A DNA stretch of 64,000 bases, taken from positions 1 through 64,000 of the forward strand of contig JBFLYW010000013.1 of assembly GCA_040756515.1 (NCBI GenBank). The letters are read 5' to 3'. This stretch comes from DSXH01 sp020724325 (GTDB taxonomy: Bacteria; Bacteroidota; Ignavibacteria; Ignavibacteriales; Melioribacteraceae). The notes beneath the pieces are model-generated. The model did not search any database and was not told the origin of the DNA. It saw only the letters and a program-made list of their open reading frames with translations. This document shows, in pieces, positions 56,501-62,517 of this stretch; position 1 is the stretch's first letter, and each line of letters opens with the position of its first letter. The position numbers and the translations under genes are program-made.

Positions 56501-56639
56501 AAAAATCGAAACCGGTTTGGTTATTTGTCCTGTAAAAGTTATTACACTTAATTCCGAAAATGCTTGAATACTTTTTTCCCTCAATAAAAATCCAGTTTAA
56601 CAGATTTTTTAACTCAATGGGCTTCATGATCTCTGGCAT
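53595..56639 (-). CDS. ygfK: YgfK, putative selenate reductase / flavin-iron-sulfur oxidoreductase
   Basis: This 1014-residue protein matches E. coli YgfK along its length. The N-terminal third resembles a dihydroorotate dehydrogenase-like barrel (TPVGPAAGPHTQMTQNI, TLSTMHGCPPNEIE, MYMSGRALFPLTINL). The centre is a GltD-like FAD/NAD part (VAVVGAGPSGLSAAYFLAKS, VAVIGGGNSAMDSARAA) preceded by a Cys-rich segment, and the C-terminus has ferredoxin-type Cys (CNTVCNKCVDVCP, CNECGNCETFCP). It is thought to pass electrons in purine-ring reduction in urate clusters; selenate reduction is an older label. Divergent from ygeY, 104 bp apart. Confidence 0.93.
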   Translation of the reverse strand: MPEIMKPIELKNLLNWIFIEGKKYSSIFGIKCNNFYRTNNQTGFDFFRNYLETPVGPAAGPHTQMTQNIIAAYLTGGRFFELKTVQIIDELKIERPCIDAEDEGYNVEWSQELKLEQSYDEYLKAWLLLHFIKKYFALSNNLESGFIFNMSVGYDLGGIKTERMDRFIEHLKNAELSGQFDEYKKIIIDHIKKELNNDGELINNIENISPLISNSVTLSTMHGCPPNEIESIVKYLIKEKGLHTYVKLNPTLLGYDFVKTTLNNLGYSNVFLEKHSFENDLQWTEAVSMLERLKSFAKINGREFGIKLSNTLAVKNIKQRMPGNEMYMSGRALFPLTINLASKIAEQFNGEINISYSGGASINNVKEIIETGIKPVTFATELLKPGGYNRLLQISESLAGMIFSSNSIIHVDKLKKLASDSLTDRLYKKETRTTNSIKVRDKLFAFDCFIAPCKAACPINQDVPEYIRLVGKGKHEEALKVIIDKNPLPHIAGYVCEHQCMYHCTRIDYDEAVRIRDLKKEAALSGYNDLMKNLSAAETNNKIKVAVVGAGPSGLSAAYFLAKSGFDVTVFEKNMNAGGIVSNVLPQFRLPQSAIDSDIKFIEQFGVKFIFGVSELFSVSRLKEEGYKYIYIAIGAEKSNKLNITSDKVILNAIDFLWDYHHNTNVSLGTNVAVIGGGNSAMDSARAAYRCKSVENVYLLYRRTKEYMPADREEFEAALSDGVIFKELLEPYDFTNGRLICQKMMLSEPEPDGRRSVIPVDGEFEEFDIDTVISAIGESVDTEILATNKISIVGNKAKVNPLTNETSIENVFIGGDALKGPATVVEAIADGRKAADAIIKKENLQYPSIDIDSYSYANISDLNSLKGKIDWGKVEMTEEASRCLSCNTVCNKCVDVCPNRANVEIKIDHPAFKDANQILHIDSVCNECGNCETFCPHEGAPYKDKFTLFASLKDFNESNNDGFVILNKGKNYGTVARINGEILEFNDILHSDERFGKYLLFIRSIVENYSFLIV

Positions 56640-56743
56640 TATAATACTCCATATAACGGATGTAAATATCTCGAATTATAGTTAATTTATAAACAGAAAT
56701 TTTTATAATTCGCTTATTGAGAAAACAAAAAGAGATTATTACA

Positions 56744-57937
56744 ATGAAAGAGAATTTATTCAGCGCAGTTGAAAACGAAAAAGAAAATCTGTTCTCTTTA
56801 ATTCAGAAGCTGATCCAGATTAAAAGTTACAGCGGTGATGAAAGGGAAATTGTTGAATTCATTGTTGCTAAAATGGCAGAATACGGCTTTGACGAATCCT
56901 ATCACGATTCATTTGGCAATGCAGTCGGAAGAATTGGCAATGGTCCGGTTAAAATTATGTATGATGCACATATCGATACTGTAAAGGTAACAGAAACAGA
57001 AAATTGGGCTCGTCCTCCTTTTGCCGGAGTAATTGAAAACGGTAAAATATTTGGTCGGGGTGCAGTTGATGAGAAACCCGCTATGGCTGGATTTATGATT
57101 GCCGGGAAAATATTGAAAATGTTGTATGGCAATAATTTCCCCTTCACTCTGTATATGGTTGGTTCTGTTTTAGAAGAAGATGCTGACGGCTATCCACTCT
57201 ATCATATAATTCAGAAGGAAGGTATTAAACCGGATTATGTTCTACTTGGCGAGCCCACGGACTTAAAGGTATACCGTGGACAGCGCGGAAGGATGGAATT
57301 AAAAATTACTACAACAGGTAAATCTGCGCATGGCGCTCACAATCAAAAGGGAATTAATGCTATCTATAAAATGATGCCGATTGTTGCAGATATTGAAAAG
57401 CTCGACAAAAAATTAAAACCGAAACAACCGCTTGGCAAAGGTTCGATAACAGTAAGCAATATAATTTCTAAAGCCCCTTCTATGTGCTCTGTTTCTGACT
57501 TTTGTCAGATTCATATTGATAGAAGAATGACTATCGGAGAGAATAAAAAGAGTGTTGTAAAAGAATTGAAAGAGGTATTAAAAAAACATAAAAGTGATGC
57601 GAAGATTTCAATTCCTAATGTTGAAGGAGTTAGCTGGAAGGGAACACAATTTTCACAAGAAGCATATTTCCCAACGTGGGTTTATGATGAAAAACATCCG
57701 CTTGTAGATGCTGCAATAAGAACATCCAAAGCAACAATAGGAAAAGCTAAAAGCGGTGTATGGAGTTTTTCTACCAATGGCGTTGCAACTGCCGGGCATT
57801 TTGGAATTCCAACGATCGGTTTTGCACCGGGGAAAGAAGAGCTTGCTCATTCTTCAAAAGAAGAAATTGTTCTGGAAGACCTTGTGAAAGCAACAAAGTT
57901 TTATTCACTATTTCCGTTTGAATTGATTAAGGTATAG
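56744..57937 (+). CDS. ygeY: YgeY-type metallohydrolase
   Basis: This 397-residue enzyme is an M20-fold peptidase/deacetylase. The metal ligands appear in YDAHIDTV and FGRGAVDEKPAM, the catalytic/bridging acids in LEEDADG and LLGEPTD, and the dimerisation domain includes HGAHNQKGINA. YgeY proteins cleave an amide in the purine pathway, releasing an amino acid or carbamoyl product. I use ATG 56744; a TTG at 56717 would add nine residues. The sequence near 57508-57650 is repeated, degenerate, at 58796-58963. Confidence 0.9.
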   Translation: MKENLFSAVENEKENLFSLIQKLIQIKSYSGDEREIVEFIVAKMAEYGFDESYHDSFGNAVGRIGNGPVKIMYDAHIDTVKVTETENWARPPFAGVIENGKIFGRGAVDEKPAMAGFMIAGKILKMLYGNNFPFTLYMVGSVLEEDADGYPLYHIIQKEGIKPDYVLLGEPTDLKVYRGQRGRMELKITTTGKSAHGAHNQKGINAIYKMMPIVADIEKLDKKLKPKQPLGKGSITVSNIISKAPSMCSVSDFCQIHIDRRMTIGENKKSVVKELKEVLKKHKSDAKISIPNVEGVSWKGTQFSQEAYFPTWVYDEKHPLVDAAIRTSKATIGKAKSGVWSFSTNGVATAGHFGIPTIGFAPGKEELAHSSKEEIVLEDLVKATKFYSLFPFELIKV

Positions 57938-57953
57938 ATTTCAGGTATTTGGT

Positions 57954-58445
57954 ATGGGGAAAATTATCAGAAATTATTTATTGACATTGATTCATTTCGT
58001 TCGTGGTCAAAAAGTAATTCTTGATAGTGATATAGCATCACTTTATGAAGTAGAAGTGAAATATCTTAACCGCGCAGTAAAGAGAAATTTCACTCGTTTT
58101 CCCAAAGATTTTATGTTTCAATTGACGGATGATGAAGTTAAAATATTGAGGTGCCAAATTGGCACCTCAAAGAGAGGAGGGAGGAGATATAAACCATATG
58201 CATTTACTGAACAAGGTGTTGCAATGCTTTCGAGTGTTTTGAATTCTGAAAAAGCTATAAAGGTTAATATAGAAATAATGCGAGCTTTTGTTGAATTAAG
58301 AAAAATGATTGATACTAATAAAGAGCTGTTAAAAAGAATTGAAAAATTAGAAGAGAAATACGATACAAAATTCCAAATTGTCTTTGAGGCAATAAAAGAA
58401 TTGATGAAAGTAGAAGCGAAACCAAAAAATAAAATTGGTTTTTAA
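57954..58445 (+). CDS. ORF6N-domain protein
   Basis: This 163-residue protein has an ORF6N (KilA-N) domain: RGQKVILDSDIASLYEVEVKYLN, RFPKDFMFQLTDDE and YAFTEQGVAMLSSVLNSEKA. A C-terminal helix/coiled-coil (about 118-150) follows. ORF6N proteins are phage- or mobile-element-linked DNA-binding proteins of unclear role. It lies 16 bp downstream of ygeY, between purine genes, as a likely insertion. A perfect 12-bp inverted repeat inside the gene (58146-58170) codes for LRCQIGTS. Confidence 0.85.
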   Translation: MGKIIRNYLLTLIHFVRGQKVILDSDIASLYEVEVKYLNRAVKRNFTRFPKDFMFQLTDDEVKILRCQIGTSKRGGRRYKPYAFTEQGVAMLSSVLNSEKAIKVNIEIMRAFVELRKMIDTNKELLKRIEKLEEKYDTKFQIVFEAIKELMKVEAKPKNKIGF

Positions 58446-58795
58446 TCTGAGAAGTAACTCTGCTTTTTTGTTAGTTACAAAAGAATTAATAAAATAAGAT
58501 TTAATATCACCACTACGGGACTTAATTTATTTGTTTTGCCAAAGTTATTCTTTTATTTCATCACTAACGGGAATAGTATTTAGATTCCTAAGGGACGAAA
58601 TATTCGTTGAATTTGAAAAAAGTTTATAGAAATGTAGTAGGCATGAAATAAAAGTTACTAAAATGTACTTCTGAAAAATTCAGAAGTGCTATTTCGAATC
58701 CCGCAAATCGGGATGAGAAGTGCTATTTCTAAGGAGCGAAGAAAAAGAGAAATTTTCTTTCGAAGCTCTGTTCGGTCTCCGATTTCAGCTAGCTC
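58446..58795. other. Gene-free region with several palindromic repeats
   Basis: This 350-bp stretch has no gene. It contains a tract around 58555-58660 (AACGGGAATAG, CCTAAGGGACGAAATATTCG, GGCATGAAATAAAAG), a style of interspersed repeat seen in related genomes. It also holds a hairpin CTTCTGA at 58670-58676 pairing with TCAGAAG at 58682-58688, and a partial copy of the TGTCAT-type repeat (ATTTCGAATCCCGC near 58691). I see no coding or regulatory function. Confidence 0.5.
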
Positions 58796-58963
58796 CATAT
58801 CGATAGAAGAATGACTGTTGGTGAAAATAAAAAGAGTGTTGTAAAAGAGCTGAAGGAAATAATAGGGAAACATAATAGCGATGCCAAGATCTCTTTACCG
58901 AATGTTGAAGGAGTAAGCTGGAAAGCGACTAAGTTTTACTCTTTATTTCCATTGGAATTAACA
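58796..58963 (+). pseudogene. Degenerate copy of the ygeY 3' region with internal deletion
   Basis: In frame this reads HIDRRMTVGENKKSVV, then a copy of ygeY residues to EGVSWK, and jumps to ATKFYSLFPLEL, so about 85 residues are missing. Many differences from ygeY are synonymous, so it is an old or diverged copy. The frame continues into the neighbouring element and stops at its TGA (NRIER, stop). It lacks a start and catalytic residues. Confidence 0.75.
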
Positions 58964-58968
58964 AACAG

Positions 58969-59439
58969 AATAGAACGCTGATTTTTATGATCGATTATGA
59001 TCAATTAAGATAAAGAATATGGCTAACGAGAATTATATACATTCTAATATTACTGATAAAGTAATCAAAGCGTTCTATAATGTTTATAATAAACTTGGTT
59101 ATGGATTTTTAGAGAAAGTATATGAAAACTCAATGATGCTTGAATTGAAGAAATTTGGCTTGCAGTGTAAGCATCAGTGCCCTATAAAAGTATTTTATGA
59201 TAATGAAAATGTCGGCGAATACTTTGCGGATATTATAGTAAATGATTTAGTAATTGTAGAATTGAAAGCTGCAGAAAATTTATGTGAAGAACACGAATGC
59301 CAACTTGTAAATTATCTTAAAGCAACGGATTTAGAAGTTGGACTACTTTTGAACTTTGGTAAGATACCTCAATTAAAACGAAAGGTTTTAACAAAAGATC
59401 ATAAAAAATCATAACTATCATAAAAATCAGCGTTCTATT
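58969..59439 (+). mobile_element. GxxExxY element with 23-bp inverted ends
   Basis: The left end reads AATAGAACGCTGATTTTTAT and continues GAT; the reverse complement of the right end is identical over these 23 bases and then continues nearly alike (ATTATGAT versus TTATGAT after a shift). Between them lies a single gene of the GxxExxY family, its stop codon inside the right end. No target-site duplication is visible. The ends match those of the short elements at 26297, 51542, 51661, 51937 and 60472, which therefore look like shortened, non-coding derivatives. Confidence 0.78.
59019..59414 (+). CDS. GxxExxY-family protein, PD-(D/E)XK nuclease-like
   Basis: This 131-residue protein has the family motif Gly29-Phe-Leu-Glu32-Lys-Val-Tyr35. 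Further on it shows Asp71, Glu81-x-Lys83 (DIIVNDLVIVELK) and Gln95-x-x-x-Tyr99 (QLVNY), which is the layout of a RecB/Cas4-like PD-(D/E)XK nuclease core. The family has no established function. The gene occupies the centre of an element with perfect inverted ends; its last codons (DHKKS, stop) lie within the right end. It could be the enzyme that moves or cuts the element. Confidence 0.85.
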   Translation: MANENYIHSNITDKVIKAFYNVYNKLGYGFLEKVYENSMMLELKKFGLQCKHQCPIKVFYDNENVGEYFADIIVNDLVIVELKAAENLCEEHECQLVNYLKATDLEVGLLLNFGKIPQLKRKVLTKDHKKS

Positions 59440-59453
59440 ACTTAGGAGAATTT

Positions 59454-60464
59454 ATGAACACTCAATTCAAAGGCAAACACTTTTTAACAGAAGATGACTG
59501 GACGAAAGAAGAACTCGATATTGTTTTTGCAACATCATTCGACCTGAAGAAAAAATTTTATGCTGAGGAACCGACACTCTGGCTTCCTCATAAAACATTA
59601 TTTATGATGTTCTTTGAACAGTCAACCCGCACGCGAAATTCCATGGAAGCCGGAATGACACAGCTTGGCGGACACGCACACGACCTAACACCCGATAAAA
59701 TGCAGATAACACACGGTGAAGTTGCTAAAGACACTGCAATTATTCTAAGCAGAATGGGTCACGGTATAGCATGTCGAAACTGCTTTTACGGAATCGGAAA
59801 TAAATATTTGAATGAACTCGCAGCAAATTCGAGAAAGCCAGTAATGTCACTTCAAGATGATGTATATCATCCATTTCAGGGACTAGCAGACTTGATGACA
59901 ATCTTTGAACATCTCGGCAGAAACACAAATGGATTAAAGGCGACAGTATCTTGGGCATATGCGGCAACACACTCAAAACCGTTAAGCGTTCCACAGACAC
60001 AAATTCTATTATTTCCTAGATACGGAATTGACGTTACGGTTGCTCATCCGAAAGAATTCCCGCTAAGCAAAAATATTGTTGATAAAGCAATGCAAAATGC
60101 AAAAGAAGGCGGTGGAAGTATTAAGTTTACAAATGATATGGATGAAGCGTTTGAAGGTGCACAAATTGTTGTTCCAAAAAATTGGGGCGGATTTGGGTTT
60201 TATGATGAGGAATATTATCTATCCCATGAAGATGAATGTAAACGTGAAATGAAAACCAATTTGGAGAAGTATAAAGATTGGATTTGTGATAACCGCAGAA
60301 TTAAACTTGCAGATAAAAATGTAAAGTTAATGCATGCACTTCCCGCTGATAGAGGCAATGAAGTAACTGACGAAATCCTAGATAATCCAAAGATTTCTAT
60401 AGTATTTGATGAAGCGGAAAATCGGCTTCATACAGCAAAAGCAATTATGGGATTAACAATGTAA
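59454..60464 (+). CDS. ygeW: Knotted carbamoyltransferase YgeW
   Basis: This 336-residue enzyme belongs to the aspartate/ornithine carbamoyltransferase superfamily. The carbamoyl-phosphate loop is S57-T-R-T-R61 (EQSTRTR), and MHALPADRG is the family's His/Arg region. YgeW enzymes act in purine catabolism, moving a carbamoyl group from an ureido compound to phosphate. TAGGAGAA precedes ATG; these bases directly follow the right end of the GxxExxY element. A carbamate kinase to use the product is not in the window. Confidence 0.92.
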   Translation: MNTQFKGKHFLTEDDWTKEELDIVFATSFDLKKKFYAEEPTLWLPHKTLFMMFFEQSTRTRNSMEAGMTQLGGHAHDLTPDKMQITHGEVAKDTAIILSRMGHGIACRNCFYGIGNKYLNELAANSRKPVMSLQDDVYHPFQGLADLMTIFEHLGRNTNGLKATVSWAYAATHSKPLSVPQTQILLFPRYGIDVTVAHPKEFPLSKNIVDKAMQNAKEGGGSIKFTNDMDEAFEGAQIVVPKNWGGFGFYDEEYYLSHEDECKREMKTNLEKYKDWICDNRRIKLADKNVKLMHALPADRGNEVTDEILDNPKISIVFDEAENRLHTAKAIMGLTM

Positions 60465-60710
60465 GACAACTATTGGAACGCAGATAGTTATGATCATTTA
60501 TGATTTATTATGATAGATCATAATCATCATAATAATCTGTGTGCTATTAATTATGAATAATTACTTATACAAATGTTTCGACTGCGTAAAACAACTATGG
60601 AACGCAGATAGTAATGATCATTTATGATTTATCATGATAGATCATAATCATCATAATAATCTGCGTGCTATTAATTATGAATAATTACTTGTACAAATGT
60701 TTCGACTGCG
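60461..60710 (+). repeat. Tandem duplication of an element plus the next gene's start
   Basis: Two direct copies, 60461-60585 and 60586-60710, each contain about 11 bases (GTAAGACAAC type), a 77-bp element (GGAACGCAGATAG to ATCTGYGTGCTATT) and the first 11 codons of the next gene (MNNYLYKCFDC). Copy 1 gives a dead 24-residue frame from 60553; copy 2 begins the real gene at 60677. GAT/ATC words are again spaced 9-10 bases. Confidence 0.88.
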
Positions 60711-61927
60711 GCATGAGATTCTCCTCAACAGAAATTGAAGATAATCTTATTTACCTGTGTCCACGGTGCGGCAAAGCAGAAAAAAATACTCCGTTGAAAG
60801 GTGTAATGACTGTTGAATATGATTATAAGAAGATAAAGAAAAAATATTCAAAGGAAAGGTTTTTCAAACATCAGCCGGGAAAGTTCTGGCTCTATCCATA
60901 TCTTTGGCCGGTAAATAAATACCCGGATAAAACAGTTCTAGAACGATTGCAGCTAAATAACAAACCTATTGTTCAATTTAATGTAGATGGAAGCGAGCTT
61001 CTTTTTTTTGACGACACACGTAACCCAACATTATCATATAAGGACCGAGCCAGTTCACTTATAGCAATAAAAGCGCTGGAATTTGGTATAGGCGAAATAT
61101 CTGCAGCATCAACTGGAAATGCCGGTTCATCTCTTGCCGGAATTTGTGCGCGCCTGGGTTTAAAATCGCACATTTTTGTTCCTTCATCAATTCCGGATTC
61201 TAAACGGATCCAAATCCAATCCTTTGGTGCAAATATTTACCTGGTAGATGGAAGTTATGATGAAGCATTCGACCTTTGTCTGGAAATATCCTCAGCAGAA
61301 AATATTTATAATAGAAGTACCGCATACAATCCACTTACAATTGAAGGTAAAAAATCTGCTGCGTTTGATATGTTTATTCAATTGAAAGGGAAGTTACCGG
61401 ATTACATTTTTATACCCGTCGGCGATGGTGTGATTATATCCGGTTTATTCAAAGGGTTTTACGATCAAAAAAAACTCGGCTGGATTAAAAAGTATCCGCG
61501 TCTTATTGGCGTTCAAGCGGAAGGAAGTAATGCTCTGGTTCGATATATTGAAAAAGGTAAGTTTGAGTTTAGAAATGCTTCTACTATAGCCGATAGTATT
61601 TGCGCTTCTGCGCCAAGAAATCTTTACATGGCTGCCGATGCAATTAAAAGATCCGACGGAGCAGCGATCTCTGTAACTGATACAGAAATTCTTGATGCAC
61701 AAAAAAATATTTCTGCTTTAACAGGAATTTTGGTGGAACCAACCGGTGCAGCTACTTATGCTGCTTATAAAAAACTTATTCAAACAGATAAATTATTAAG
61801 CAAGTCGAAGGTTCTGTTAATGATGACGGGAAGTGGATTAAAAGATACTAACGCATTAAACCGCTGGAATAAAAAACCTGTGATTAATTCTATAAGTCAG
61901 ATCAAAGAACTATTTCAAAGAAAATGA
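60677..61927 (+). CDS. Threonine synthase-like PLP enzyme with N-terminal zinc ribbon
   Basis: This 416-residue protein has a zinc-ribbon N-terminus (CFDCGMRFSS, then CPRCGK) and a fold-type-II PLP core: LSYKDRASS with the Schiff-base lysine, STGNAGSSLAG and the phosphate loop VGDGVIISG. It resembles threonine synthase, but no threonine genes are near. In the E. coli cluster the neighbour of ygeW is ygeX (2,3-diaminopropionate ammonia-lyase); this gene occupies that position but is of a different subtype. It overlaps mocA by four bases. Confidence 0.82.
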   Translation: MNNYLYKCFDCGMRFSSTEIEDNLIYLCPRCGKAEKNTPLKGVMTVEYDYKKIKKKYSKERFFKHQPGKFWLYPYLWPVNKYPDKTVLERLQLNNKPIVQFNVDGSELLFFDDTRNPTLSYKDRASSLIAIKALEFGIGEISAASTGNAGSSLAGICARLGLKSHIFVPSSIPDSKRIQIQSFGANIYLVDGSYDEAFDLCLEISSAENIYNRSTAYNPLTIEGKKSAAFDMFIQLKGKLPDYIFIPVGDGVIISGLFKGFYDQKKLGWIKKYPRLIGVQAEGSNALVRYIEKGKFEFRNASTIADSICASAPRNLYMAADAIKRSDGAAISVTDTEILDAQKNISALTGILVEPTGAATYAAYKKLIQTDKLLSKSKVLLMMTGSGLKDTNALNRWNKKPVINSISQIKELFQRK

Positions 61928-62517
61928 GAATAAGCGGACTTATCATTGCAGCCGGGTTCTCCGGCAGAATGAATTCTTTTAAACCAATCCTCAAAATTAA
62001 AGACCGCACTTTTATTCAATTGATTACAGAGAAATTATTGAGCGTTTGCGATGATATTCTGATTGTTACCGGCTACAAGTCGGCAGCATTAGAAAATGTT
62101 ATTGAGAAATCTGTCAGGATTAATTTTGTGTATAATGAGAATTATTCAAAAGGAATGTTCACATCGCTTAAAAAGGGAGTGATAGAACTGCTAAACTCTG
62201 ATTGGATAATTTATCACTTCGCAGATCAACCGTCGTTACCACATAGCTTTTATAGTGAATTTGTAAATCAGACGAACGAAAATTATAATTGGATTCAACC
62301 TGCTTACAATTCTGCTAAAGGTCATCCAATTCTTTTTTCAAAATCGCTTTATCCATTAATATTGAATGAAGGCGACAATGGATCTTTGAGAAACGTAAGC
62401 ACAAGAAATCAAATACGTAAACTAATATGGGATTGTAATTATCCCCAGATTCTTGATGACGTTGATAAGCCCGAGGATTTTGAAAGGTTATTATTAAGAG
62501 AAGGAAATAATTTATGA
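61924..62517 (+). CDS. mocA: MocA-type molybdenum cofactor nucleotidyltransferase (YgfJ-like)
   Basis: This 197-residue protein has the nucleotidyltransferase fold of MobA/MocA: N-terminal LIIAAGFSGRMNSFKPILKI (nucleotide loop), YNENYSKGMFTSLKKG and HFADQPSLP. It would attach CMP or another nucleotide to molybdopterin for the molybdenum hydroxylases nearby. Start ATG 61924 overlaps the preceding stop (ATGA) and its end overlaps the XdhC gene. Confidence 0.88.
   Translation: MRISGLIIAAGFSGRMNSFKPILKIKDRTFIQLITEKLLSVCDDILIVTGYKSAALENVIEKSVRINFVYNENYSKGMFTSLKKGVIELLNSDWIIYHFADQPSLPHSFYSEFVNQTNENYNWIQPAYNSAKGHPILFSKSLYPLILNEGDNGSLRNVSTRNQIRKLIWDCNYPQILDDVDKPEDFERLLLREGNNL

Noticed and set aside
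58969..59439. Target-site duplication around the GxxExxY element
   Set aside because: The bases left (AACAG) and right (ACTTA) do not match; no direct repeat is visible at the ends.
60553..60627. A separate 24-residue gene upstream of the threonine synthase-like gene
   Set aside because: Its first 11 codons are a duplicated copy of the next gene's start and the rest is element sequence; it is a by-product of the duplication.
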